Virus record (IMG/VR): IMGVR_UViG_3300000235_000016
Location: 1-28,156 of that record
Source: a virus
Direction: 5' to 3' (one strand)
Length of the DNA stretch: 28,156 nt
Below the pieces are notes generated by a model. It saw only the letters and a list, made by a program, of their open reading frames with translations, was not told the origin of the DNA and ran no database searches. Positions within the stretch are counted from its first letter, which is position 1, and every line of letters begins with the position of its first letter. The translations under genes were made by a program, and so were the position numbers. This document shows positions 6,607-13,432 of this stretch, one piece after another.

Positions 6607-7551
6607 CTACGCAAAATCTCCTCCGGTGATGATGTAGGTAGTAGTATCGAATTTGGTTATCTCGAACCATTCGCCAGCCGCGTCGATTGTAGCAGTTGCA
6701 CCGAATGCTCCGGAGAATGCCAACGATTCAGCCGAAAGTGCATCAAATTCAATTCGCAGAACATCGCCTTCTGACATGTTCGTAACAGAAGCTAATATCT
6801 TGCTTGCAGTGTTTGCTCCGACTACAACGCGTGAACCAAGACTATAATCTAAGGTCGTAGCATCAACAGCCAAACGAACAGGCGCATATACAACTTCATT
6901 TTCAGTTACAACAGAACCGTAATAGAACATTGGAGCTTTGCAGGAAGCAGCTTCAAACGTGAAGGTAATACCTTTTTCATCCGAATACGCTTTTCCTGAG
7001 TTTTCGCTCGGCGAAACAGTTGCAGGTATATCGGAAGTTCCGATAACTCTTAATTTTCCTGAGCTAACTTCTTTCACGATAACGACTACGTCTCTATCTT
7101 TCAAGGTCGTTGCAAGTCCTACCGCATCTTCCGATGTGCGCGGGTGGAAAGCAGTAACAGTGCCTCTAAAAAATTTTCCGTCAGTAGGTCCGTCGGTTTC
7201 GGCAATGAGTTCGCCCATTTCCTTCGTGCTATACAGCGTGTACCAATACTTATTCGCATTCAGCGAGAAATCGCCGACATATTTCACAAGGTCGGCAGGG
7301 GTAACAAGTGCGCCTATACTTGGAAATGCAGCAATGTCATCCAACGGAATAACATACACAATGGTTGCAACCCCTGCCATGTTACAAGCTGGAGTTTTCG
7401 CGAGCGATACCAAAGGCACGAGTGTCACGGTATACATTGATACAGAAAATATCGACGTATTAAACATTGTGTCGATGACAGCCAAACATAAAAGCATAAG
7501 AATCATGGCAATGGCTAAGATATTTCTGTGGAATTCTGATAATTTTTTCAT
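6607..7551 (-). CDS. Putative virion structural protein after capsid gene
   Basis: A 314-residue protein directly downstream of the major capsid gene. From about residue 59 it is rich in beta-type, Gly/Ala/Thr/Val sequence with repeated small domains (ATIVYVIPLDDIAAFPSIGA, then SSGKLRVIGTSDIPATV), as in tail-tube, decoration or head-completion proteins. The first 58 residues are unusual: a basic start (MKKLSEFHRN) and hydrophobic stretches at about 11-25 and 35-50. That could be a membrane anchor or signal, or the true start may be the Met at residue 39 or 58. It is flanked by its own terminator on the 3' side and the capsid terminator on the 5' side, suggesting expression tuned separately. 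Stop TAG. The exact virion role cannot be told from sequence alone. Confidence 0.6.
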   Translation of the reverse strand: MKKLSEFHRNILAIAMILMLLCLAVIDTMFNTSIFSVSMYTVTLVPLVSLAKTPACNMAGVATIVYVIPLDDIAAFPSIGALVTPADLVKYVGDFSLNANKYWYTLYSTKEMGELIAETDGPTDGKFFRGTVTAFHPRTSEDAVGLATTLKDRDVVVIVKEVSSGKLRVIGTSDIPATVSPSENSGKAYSDEKGITFTFEAASCKAPMFYYGSVVTENEVVYAPVRLAVDATTLDYSLGSRVVVGANTASKILASVTNMSEGDVLRIEFDALSAESLAFSGAFGATATIDAAGEWFEITKFDTTTYIITGGDFA

Positions 7552-7574
7552 GTGTAAATAATTATGAAATTAGG

Positions 7575-7600
7575 AAAAAAGGAGAGCCTTTCGGCTCGCC
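7575..7600 (-). terminator. Intrinsic terminator after major capsid gene
   Basis: On the minus strand GGCGAGCC-GAAA-GGCTCTCC forms a stem with one mismatch and a GAAA tetraloop, followed by six T. It begins 5 nt after the capsid TAG stop. Terminators right after capsid genes usually allow partial read-through and give capsid mRNA in excess. Confidence 0.8.
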
Positions 7601-7604
7601 TATG

Positions 7605-8639
7605 CTACACGGTATAATCTCCGGAAAGTGCGACTGCAGTTAATGAACCGTCGTTCACTTGGAATTCCTTCGGATGAATTGAGAATATTCGCGTTCCGAA
7701 TCCGGCTTGTAACCAGAATTGAACGGTGTTTGGGTCAGTTTTAACGTTACGCACTTGAACGAAGTCAAGATCGCTCATGGTGTCCATACCGAAATGCAAG
7801 TTGCCGGGTGTGGTCAGAATCAATCGGTCGCCTATGCCCATGTGGTTAGACGTAACCAAACGAATATTCGATGCGGATTTTTGGTTGATGTAATTTTCAA
7901 CGCCGTTCAAATCCCAAGCGCGAGCCGAGTATTTGTTTTCGAGCGCATCCATCATGAACTGATAGATACCAAGCGGCAATGAAAGCATACCTGAGCGGCG
8001 CAACAATTTGCTTGCGCTTCGGATGAAAGCTACAACTTGCTCAATCGCAGTGAAGTCCGTTTCGTCCACCGGCGCAACAATCGCACCTGTGGTTACGAGG
8101 TTCTTGTTTCCTGCGGAAATATCTCCGGCAGTTACCATGTCAGCAATTTTTGTTTCAAAACCGTCGAAGCAGTCTTGCGCACTCGGCGTTACAGCGCCTG
8201 TATTATACACACCCGTGAACAATGCGTCCAACGCATCTTCCGATGCGGTTTTCACAACATTCGCAGTTATGAGATCCTCGAACGGATGTTTTTTCGTTTG
8301 GTTAATACCTGTTCCGCCTTGCGGTTGGTTCAACATCTTTTTCGTAACATAGTTCGTGATGTTGTCTTGCATAGAAATGTATGCAGTTTTCGTTTCGAGA
8401 GTTACCTCACGAAAACGCATTGCATCATCATTTTGGTCGATAAAACCTGCAACATACGGGCGCAGCATGTCGCCGCGACGTTGCGCCTGAATCATTACAT
8501 CAATGCCGCGCACTTGCATCAGAGAGATCCCTTGTTTAGCAAGTTCTTCACCTAAGATGTAGTAAGGCAACATTCTGAGTTGGGTTTGATACTTTTTGGC
8601 TTCCTCAGATAAGCCGTTTACGGTGATTATGTCTGCCAT
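7605..8639 (-). CDS. Major capsid protein
   Basis: At 344 residues this has the size and composition of a HK97-fold major capsid protein. The N-terminal arm (about 1-60) leads into RRGDMLRPYVAGFIDQNDDA. A long middle follows with VTLETKTAYISMQDNITNYV and a Gly-rich loop QPQGGTGINQTKK (E-loop-like). The C-terminal half has IRSASKLLRRSGMLSLPLGI, MGIGDRLILTTPGNLHFGMD, and ends with a beta-rich tail including QFWLQAGFGTRIFSIHPKEF. Similar proteins occur in Bacteroidota phages and prophages. Context agrees: the S49 protease/scaffold gene lies 18 bp upstream, and a terminator follows at once, as expected for a protein needed in hundreds of copies. Stop TAG. No cleavage site for the protease can be stated from sequence alone. 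Confidence 0.85.
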   Translation of the reverse strand: MADIITVNGLSEEAKKYQTQLRMLPYYILGEELAKQGISLMQVRGIDVMIQAQRRGDMLRPYVAGFIDQNDDAMRFREVTLETKTAYISMQDNITNYVTKKMLNQPQGGTGINQTKKHPFEDLITANVVKTASEDALDALFTGVYNTGAVTPSAQDCFDGFETKIADMVTAGDISAGNKNLVTTGAIVAPVDETDFTAIEQVVAFIRSASKLLRRSGMLSLPLGIYQFMMDALENKYSARAWDLNGVENYINQKSASNIRLVTSNHMGIGDRLILTTPGNLHFGMDTMSDLDFVQVRNVKTDPNTVQFWLQAGFGTRIFSIHPKEFQVNDGSLTAVALSGDYTV

Positions 8640-8657
8640 AATGGTATAATTTTCGAG

Positions 8658-9038
8658 TTATTTCCGTGCGTTATCTAAGACAGTCTTGAACGCTGCGAAT
8701 TGGTCTGCGAAAGAACCTTCCGGCAAATCAATTACTGTAGGTGAAGCAACATAACCGTCTGTGGCTTTGGTAGCTACGGCAGTTTGCGCACCGGGTTGGC
8801 TTTTCAACGCGGCGATGTTTTGCTCGAGCATGTAGATTTCTTGTTGCATTGCCGTTTTGTCGGCTTCTGCCTCTGCTAATTGCTTAGTCAGATGGGCGAT
8901 TTCAGAATCTTGAATGAATCGGTCTGCTTTCAATTGTTCCAATTGCTCAGCTGCGACCTCTTTTTGAGGTTTCAGACCAAACATTTTTTGAAACCAATTG
9001 CGTGCATCCTCTTCGGTTTGGAATTGGAAGTTACTCAT
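8658..9038 (-). CDS. Possible nested scaffold protein (internal start)
   Basis: An in-frame ATG at codon 281 of the S49 gene (9036-9038) would give a 126-residue protein beginning MSNFQFQTEEDARNWFQKMF. It matches exactly the point where the peptidase domain ends and the coiled-coil part begins. By analogy with lambda C/Nu3, this could be made separately as the internal scaffold. There is no strong Shine-Dalgarno site, but few genes here have one. It shares its stop codon with the full protein. Confidence 0.4.
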   Translation of the reverse strand: MSNFQFQTEEDARNWFQKMFGLKPQKEVAAEQLEQLKADRFIQDSEIAHLTKQLAEAEADKTAMQQEIYMLEQNIAALKSQPGAQTAVATKATDGYVASPTVIDLPEGSFADQFAAFKTVLDNARK

Positions 9039-9878
9039 GGCTTGATTATTTTGATTAGAAAAAGATTTCGGAAAGATAGAAATAGTAGATTCAATAGCGG
9101 CATCGAATGAGCCGATAGAATCAACCAATGAGCCTATCACATCTTTTGCGTGATAGACTTTTCCTGAAAGCATGTCATCTGTGATATTTGGACGGTTTTC
9201 GCGGATGAATGTGCGAAATGCGTCCGCCAACGGATTAAGTCGCTCCTTGATATAGTCCGTATATTTGCCTGCGCGAATTTCGTCGAACATTTTATTTTTA
9301 TCAGAGCTTTGGTCAGCAAGTAAGGTATGGAATTTCACGCCGGCAGCTTCCCACATCGGTTGCATGTCCAAGAACGAAGTCATTACGCCGATACTTCCGA
9401 CAGAATCGAAATTCGTAGAAGCAATAATTTTGTCGGCGGCGGAAGCAATCCACATGCCTGCAGATGCCGCCATACCGTTTACGAATGCGACAATCGGTTT
9501 TTTTGTATTTCGGATTACTTCAGCCAAGGCAATTGTGCCGTCCACAGTTCCGCCGGGCGTATCAATGTCCAGAAGAATCGCATCAATATCGAAACTTGAA
9601 TCAGCACGCATGATTTGGTTTCCAATTTCAGCCATGCCGATAGGGCCGCACATCTGAGTTTCTTTAGTGAGCGGACCTTTGATAGGAATTACCCGAACGC
9701 GCTTTTGCGTTCCGGAAGAATCAGAAGCAACGGTTGTATAAGGAGATTCGGCTATCACGTCCATTTGGACATTTTCACCAGCAAGCAAACTTGATACGAA
9801 ACTTCCATAAACAAATGCAACCTCAGGTGATATTGCCCAAACTCCTTTTGATAGAGCTGTCGGTATTCCGATTTTCAT
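8658..9878 (-). CDS. S49-family capsid maturation protease with scaffold-like C-terminus
   Basis: A 406-residue protein. Residues 60-270 form an S49 (SppA/ClpP-fold) peptidase: VRVIPIKGPLTKE starts it, LLDIDTPGGTVDGTIALAEV (102-121) is the family glycine motif, and VNGMAASAGMWIAS (133-146) contains the likely nucleophile Ser139. A Lys near 194-196 (SSDKNK) is the candidate general base. Residues 280-406 are different: a Gln/Glu-rich coiled coil (about 300-365) and an acidic/Ala tail, as expected for a scaffold. Phage S49 proteases process scaffold and capsid during prohead maturation, and protease-scaffold fusions with a nested scaffold are known from lambda C/Nu3. The gene lies just upstream of the major capsid gene. 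Confidence 0.85.
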   Translation of the reverse strand: MKIGIPTALSKGVWAISPEVAFVYGSFVSSLLAGENVQMDVIAESPYTTVASDSSGTQKRVRVIPIKGPLTKETQMCGPIGMAEIGNQIMRADSSFDIDAILLDIDTPGGTVDGTIALAEVIRNTKKPIVAFVNGMAASAGMWIASAADKIIASTNFDSVGSIGVMTSFLDMQPMWEAAGVKFHTLLADQSSDKNKMFDEIRAGKYTDYIKERLNPLADAFRTFIRENRPNITDDMLSGKVYHAKDVIGSLVDSIGSFDAAIESTISIFPKSFSNQNNQAMSNFQFQTEEDARNWFQKMFGLKPQKEVAAEQLEQLKADRFIQDSEIAHLTKQLAEAEADKTAMQQEIYMLEQNIAALKSQPGAQTAVATKATDGYVASPTVIDLPEGSFADQFAAFKTVLDNARK

Positions 9879-9954
9879 GCAGTAATTATTAGTGATACAC
9901 TATTAGAAATTGCAAAATTCAGAATTCATACAGTATGAAAAAAGGACGTTTTTT

Positions 9955-10425
9955 CTAATCGGTTATAAGGGTGAGTGCATCGTGCTCTGATGCGAACTTC
10001 AAAATTAAATCAGTTCCGGAGATATAACCTTCGTTAGTTTTATCAAATTCAAGAAAGCAGAAATTCATCAGGTCTCCGAATAATTTCGGAACGACTTCTG
10101 CAAAATCACACCTTATTATAAGAGGTATATTAAGAAGCGATTCTAATTCTAAGAGCGTTTCAATGTCATCGCCCGGAGCAGAAAATGTAATTTCGTGCTC
10201 ATAAATTTTGCCTTCGTCGCTTTGGCTTGCTTTTGTAGAAACTGAGATTGAACCGATAGTTGCAAAAATCTGCTTCCAATCTTTTGCAGGCGCAAATACC
10301 GCTGAGAAGTTTCCGTTTCCGTTATCGGTCAGTTGTTCGATGTCCGGGTCTGTTCTTTTTTGTTCGGCATAGTAAATTCTAATTGCTGGCTGAAAACTGT
10401 TTCTTTTTTTTTGGGAGATACTCAT
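9955..10425 (-). CDS. Hypothetical head-operon protein
   Basis: A 156-residue protein counted from the ATG at 10425 (MSISQKKRNSFQPAIRIYYA); an upstream in-frame Met at 10518 would overlap the previous gene and adds a Cys/Tyr-rich stretch that looks untranslated. The middle includes GNGNFSAVFAPAKDWKQIFA and FATIGSISVSTKASQSD, and the C-terminal half has GDDIETLLELESLLNIPLII followed by a beta/alpha stretch ending ALTLITD. I do not recognise the family. It lies between the first gene of the head operon and the S49 protease, 77 bp upstream of the latter, where a head-completion or portal-associated protein might be expected. Stop TAG. Confidence 0.6.
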   Translation of the reverse strand: MSISQKKRNSFQPAIRIYYAEQKRTDPDIEQLTDNGNGNFSAVFAPAKDWKQIFATIGSISVSTKASQSDEGKIYEHEITFSAPGDDIETLLELESLLNIPLIIRCDFAEVVPKLFGDLMNFCFLEFDKTNEGYISGTDLILKFASEHDALTLITD

Positions 10426-10471
10426 TTTGTAATGTATAGATAATGAATAATAGCAGAGGACAAAACGTATT

Positions 10472-10930
10472 TTATTTTTTATAGTTCTGAAAATCAAAGT
10501 AATGCCTGTCCTCCGCACTTCTTTGCATGAATTTTATGATGGTTTCAAGTGCAATGTCATCTTCGGTGATGCCAAAATACGAATTGAACGTCTCAATTGA
10601 ACGCTTTCGCTCGAAGTGCGGATTCCATAATTTTTCATGCATCACATATTGAATTAGCTCCTGCCGATAGATATCTTCGACCAACGAATTGAAGTCGTAT
10701 ATATTACCGGCAGAGAGTGTGAGTTCAAATTCATGGTCGAACTCAATGAAAATGGATGAGCGAAAAGCGGAAGTTTCACGCGCACGCGCAAAGTGCTCCG
10801 AAAAGCTTTTCACAACTAACTTACCGAAAATACTGTGGTGTGAGATCTTGATGATGTGTTGCGCCTTGAACTTCTTGACGATATACTTCTTCAAGTGTGG
10901 GCGAACAGGAATGGTGGCTTGAATTATCAT
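10472..10930 (-). CDS. Hypothetical protein, first gene of head operon
   Basis: A 152-residue basic protein beginning MIIQATIPVRPHLKKYIVKK. The first half is beta/basic with HHSIFGKLVVKSFSEHFARA, and the second half is helical with YDFNSLVEDIYRQELIQYVM, ending in aromatic-rich residues DRHYFDFQNYKK. I recall similar openings (RPHLKKYI) in small proteins of Bacteroidota phages and conjugative elements, but cannot name a family. It follows a promoter-like pair of elements at 10955-10984 and would be the first gene of the late head operon, so it could be a late regulator or a virion assembly protein. Stop TAA. Role unknown. Confidence 0.62.
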   Translation of the reverse strand: MIIQATIPVRPHLKKYIVKKFKAQHIIKISHHSIFGKLVVKSFSEHFARARETSAFRSSIFIEFDHEFELTLSAGNIYDFNSLVEDIYRQELIQYVMHEKLWNPHFERKRSIETFNSYFGITEDDIALETIIKFMQRSAEDRHYFDFQNYKK

Positions 10931-10954
10931 GTTTTGCGTATTTGAAATTCAAAT

Positions 10955-10984
10955 CAAATTTACGCATAAATAAGCATCTCAAAA
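10955..10984 (-). promoter_or_regulatory. Candidate promoter of the head operon
   Basis: On the minus strand TTTTG (10980-10984), a 17-bp spacer and TAAATTTG (10955-10962) fit the Bacteroidota -33/-7 pattern, 24 bp ahead of the ATG at 10930. The spacer is slightly short of the usual 19. Confidence 0.5.
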
Positions 10985-11136
10985 CGCAAAGTTATTGTGA
11001 GTTATTAACAAGTTTAGTTGTATGTAACGATCCCCAAAAATATAGATTTATTGTGTAGTAATTATTAGACTTAAAACACCAACAAAAACATTTATTTTAG
11101 TTTCTATAAAATAGTTTAAAAGTGCACCTACGCCAG

Positions 11137-11380
11137 CTACAAGAACTACAAAAATACAACTATCTGAAAATAAGGATTAAAAACGCTTAGACATTTGAAA
11201 TACATGTAAAAAACCTGTAGTTTTGAAACTTAAAAAAACTACAAAACTATTTCAGACATGTTTGTATTTAATTACTAAAACTACAGCGGCTTCAGAATAG
11301 CTTCAGTTATTAGTATTCTAATTAATATAATATATTAAATATTAACAACTTACATTTTGTCGGAGCTGTAGCCGGTGTAG
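11137..11380. other. Non-coding region with repeated CTACA/TGTAG motifs
   Basis: No gene is supported between 10931 and 11443. Within it the pentamer CTACA or its complement TGTAG occurs seven times in 244 bp: CTACA at 11137, 11146, 11239 and 11281; TGTAG at 11216, 11367 and 11376. The last two form a tandem TGTAGCCGG repeat. Around 11217-11250 TAGTTTTG and CAAAACTA form an inverted pair. The surroundings are strongly A/T-rich (for example 11310-11345), as in replication origins or multi-operator control regions. The function is not known. Confidence 0.45.
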
Positions 11381-11444
11381 CCGGCGAATTTTATAATTTG
11401 AACGCGAAAATAAAAATATCAAAAATTACAAAAACAAAATACAC

Positions 11445-11473
11445 AAAAAAAGCCCCGCCGAGTTGGCGAGGCT
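11445..11473 (-). terminator. Intrinsic terminator after the inverted-repeat ORF
   Basis: On the minus strand AGCCTCGCC-AACTC-GGCGGGGCT forms a 9-bp G/C-rich stem with one internal mismatch, followed by seven T. It lies 60 bp beyond the stop at 11534 and separates the early block from the non-coding region and head operon. Confidence 0.8.
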
Positions 11474-11500
11474 TGAAGATAGTGGAGTGAGCTTAGTATG

Positions 11501-12073
11501 GGCATTACGGCTATTATTTGCCGTTATCGGTAATCAAATAGGATTATCAAATAATTTTATTAAACTTGAAAAATCACTTTTAAATTCATCAATCCAAACA
11601 CATTTTTCTACGAAATTATATTTGATTAAATATAGTTCTAATTTTTTAGCAATTATTGGTTTAATGAATTTATAAACTTTTTCAACAAATTCTATTTCAG
11701 AATGACATTCTCTATGTTGTAATGCCCCGATTTTATTATGATATTCTTTCGTTATTTCTAAATTAAGTTTGTATAATTTTTTATAAATTGTTAGTTCAAC
11801 TAAATCTTTGATTAACATTGCAGAAAAAGCGAATATATCGGAGTTCCTTATCATTTCATCTAAATTGTATTCGTTAAATGTTCTTTTTGATATTTCATAA
11901 GAAGAAGAATAATAAGTTAGTTTTTCAAACTCTGCCGATTTTTTTAAAAAAAAATTTTCGATTGCATCTACTAATATATTTGCTTGCAAAACTGTTTGAT
12001 TTTCTATATTAATTTTCATAAAAGATTGATATTATGATAAAAATACCGATAACATATAATAGCCGTTAATGCC
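11501..12073. mobile_element. 573-bp unit bounded by ~30-bp imperfect inverted repeats
   Basis: The left end 11501-11532 reads GGCATTACGGCTATTATTTG then CCGTTATCGGTA. The right end 12044-12073, read on the other strand, is GGCATTAACGGCTATTATAT then GTTATCGGTA. They agree at 28 positions with one mismatch and two small gaps. The inverted repeats frame exactly one ORF (11534-12019): its stop abuts the left repeat and its start is 24 bp from the right repeat. No target-site duplication is evident and no transposase is encoded, so this could be a MITE-like or cassette-like insertion, or a long-range RNA stem. Confidence 0.6.
11534..12019 (-). CDS. AT-rich orphan ORF inside inverted repeats
   Basis: A 161-residue protein coded in DNA clearly more A/T-rich than its neighbours, using mainly A/T-ending codons. 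It is predicted to be helical and Lys/Ile/Glu/Phe-rich, with SSSYEISKRTFNEYNLDEMI and FAFSAMLIKDLVELTIYKKL in the middle and the pattern GALQHRECHSEIEFVEKVYK near residues 98-117, the only His/Cys-rich part. No membrane segment is convincing. I do not recognise it. It is the only gene in the inverted-repeat unit 11501-12073 and has its own terminator at 11445-11473, an arrangement like a moron gene acquired as a cassette. A defence, superinfection-exclusion or toxin-like role would be typical of such genes but nothing in the sequence shows it. Confidence 0.62.
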   Translation of the reverse strand: MKINIENQTVLQANILVDAIENFFLKKSAEFEKLTYYSSSYEISKRTFNEYNLDEMIRNSDIFAFSAMLIKDLVELTIYKKLYKLNLEITKEYHNKIGALQHRECHSEIEFVEKVYKFIKPIIAKKLELYLIKYNFVEKCVWIDEFKSDFSSLIKLFDNPI

Positions 12074-12130
12074 TTGCTTTTGTGCTATTTAGATACTTTT
12101 ATCCGTTATTAAACTTTTTAACTTTTTCTT

Positions 12131-12162
12131 AGCTTACGTGCGGATATTTCGGCACGTAAGCT
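12131..12162. other. 11-bp perfect stem-loop between genes
   Basis: AGCTTACGTGC (12131-12141) and GCACGTAAGCT (12152-12162) form a perfect stem with loop GGATATTTCG. It lies just after the DUF3310 stop on the minus strand. Neither side carries a solid T run (plus side ATTATTTT, minus side AAGAAAAAG), so it may be a weak plus-strand terminator, an mRNA processing or stability element, or a protein site. Confidence 0.5.
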
Positions 12163-12173
12163 ATTATTTTGCG

Positions 12174-12434
12174 TTAGGCGCTAATTGAATCCTTTTCTAT
12201 GCGTCTGATTTCCCGCACCAAATACCATTGCGCTTTTCGGAGGTCTACAAGAGTGGGACCCTTCTTTCCGGCACGCGAAATGTATTTCAGCACATTGCCG
12301 AGGCAAAAGCTCAATTGCCAAGCTTCAATAACATTGATTGCTTCATACACATTATCAGCACCGCCGTAATGCTGTGGATGATCGATTTTTTCTTCGGGAA
12401 TAATCACAACGTTTCTCATTTTTTTTTTTTCCAT
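12174..12434 (-). CDS. DUF3310 family protein
   Basis: An 86-residue protein with the DUF3310 signature common in phages: DHPQHYGGADNVYEAINVIE, then SFCLGNVLKYISRAGKKGPT and the final DLRKAQWYLVREI helix. The family is widespread next to phage nucleotide-metabolism and replication genes; a role in nucleotide metabolism has been suggested but is not settled. I use the ATG at 12434, which lies 13 nt after the end of the upstream DUF5131 gene; a start at 12473 would overlap that gene by 26 nt. The second to sixth codons contain a run of twelve A, a likely slippage site. It ends the replication operon, followed by the stem-loop at 12131-12162. Confidence 0.8.
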   Translation of the reverse strand: MEKKKMRNVVIIPEEKIDHPQHYGGADNVYEAINVIEAWQLSFCLGNVLKYISRAGKKGPTLVDLRKAQWYLVREIRRIEKDSISA

Positions 12435-12447
12435 GATTTCAGATATA

Positions 12448-13254
12448 TTATTTTGGGAAATTACGATACTCAAACCCTCTCACGTGCTCATAGCTGACTT
12501 GTTCAGAGGCATTGTAACAATATTCGCCGGTTATTTTTGGCGGTTTCAACATAATTGCATTGCGCTCTTTTACAGTCAGATTCTCTATCGGAACATACTT
12601 GCCCCAACTCTTGAAGAATACCTGTATATTGAACATCTCGCACTCTTCTATTAGTGATTCAGCCCACTCCATGCGCATCGGTGTGGCTTTCGTGCCTGAC
12701 ATGCCGCCGATGATTACCCATTTAATTTTTTCTGTCCATTCAGTTTTCAGATTCACATGCCCCGTAAGCGGCTCGAAAGAAACGAAATGCAAAGCCGCCG
12801 GACGTTCCAATAATGCCGGAATGCGCATATCTGCCGATTCCTGATTCTCGCACGAGGTGCCAAAACATAAATTAGGCGGGTAATAATCAAACTCTAATAT
12901 TTGCGGGAATTTCGTAAGCATCTGAAAAGAATGAGACTCATTGAAATGAATGCGGTCAAGAACTGCTCGGCGTATAGTTCTGTTCCAAAATGCCGGGTCA
13001 GACATTGAATTAACAAACACACGCGAAGGTTTTTTCGGAAATTCCGCAAACAGTCTATGGTCTAACATTGTAGGTGTAAATCTCGCTACATCTTCAAATA
13101 TGTTTTTTCTTTTGTTAAGCGTAGCCTCACGCTCTGCAATAGGTTTCGCAAATCGCTTCGCTATGCCGCGTGCATAGCAGTAGTTGCATCCGCCCAAGCA
13201 ACCCCACACGGGATTCCACGTGTAATCTGTCCATTGGATTTTTGATTTTTGCAT
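12448..13254 (-). CDS. DUF5131 (phage Gp37/Gp68-like), radical-SAM-type protein
   Basis: A 268-residue protein of the phage Gp37/Gp68 (DUF5131) family. The N-terminus KIQWTDYTWNPVWGCLGGCN places Cys19-x3-Cys23-x2-Cys26, exactly the radical-SAM 4Fe-4S motif, followed by YARGIAKRF. Family landmarks downstream are FVNSMSDPAFW (about 80-90), LCFGTSCENQESADMRIPAL, FVSFEPLTGHV and the Gly-rich WVIIGGMSG (about 178-186), then VFFKSWGKYVP. The substrate of this family is not established; such proteins are frequent in phages near DNA modification or replication genes. Here it lies between a collapsed methyltransferase and the DUF3310 gene. The start ATG is 27 nt beyond the methyltransferase remnant. 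Confidence 0.82.
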   Translation of the reverse strand: MQKSKIQWTDYTWNPVWGCLGGCNYCYARGIAKRFAKPIAEREATLNKRKNIFEDVARFTPTMLDHRLFAEFPKKPSRVFVNSMSDPAFWNRTIRRAVLDRIHFNESHSFQMLTKFPQILEFDYYPPNLCFGTSCENQESADMRIPALLERPAALHFVSFEPLTGHVNLKTEWTEKIKWVIIGGMSGTKATPMRMEWAESLIEECEMFNIQVFFKSWGKYVPIENLTVKERNAIMLKPPKITGEYCYNASEQVSYEHVRGFEYRNFPK

Positions 13255-13280
13255 GATTGAAAAATGTATTGTTTGAAAAT

Positions 13281-13432
13281 AATTGATTGAAAAATTCTAT
13301 CTGCTACTTCTGGAACTATGACGTTCCCGAGTGCTGCTCTGCGGCAAGTTCAAAGCCTCCGATGCCGCTGAACAGGCTTCCGTGTGTAATTTGTTCAATA
13401 TCAGAATGGTGAATTATCATCTTTTGGTTCAT
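13281..13432 (-). pseudogene. C5 cytosine methyltransferase remnant (both ends only)
   Basis: From the ATG at 13432 (or 13420), overlapping the primase end, the frame reads to the C5-methyltransferase motif I: THGSLFSGIGGFELAAE, the SAM-binding start of Dcm-type enzymes. It then runs into QHSGTS and a TAG at 13316. In another frame immediately after, the DNA encodes ALGNVIVPEVADRIFQSI, which matches the C-terminal motif X of the same family (typically GNAVVPQ). Motifs II-IX, including the catalytic Pro-Cys, are all missing, so a single internal deletion of several hundred codons, out of frame, joined the two ends at about 13335-13350. It cannot be an active enzyme. It implies the ancestor methylated its DNA. 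Confidence 0.75.

Noticed and set aside
6938-7561. 207-residue plus-strand ORF
   Set aside because: It lies antisense over the structural gene at 6607-7551 and shows only its reverse-complement composition.
12044-12178. Integron attC-like site (GTTAGGC near 12174)
   Set aside because: GTTAGGC fits the R' core pattern, but no matching RYYYAAC partner or attC fold lies within about 140 bp, and no integron integrase is present.
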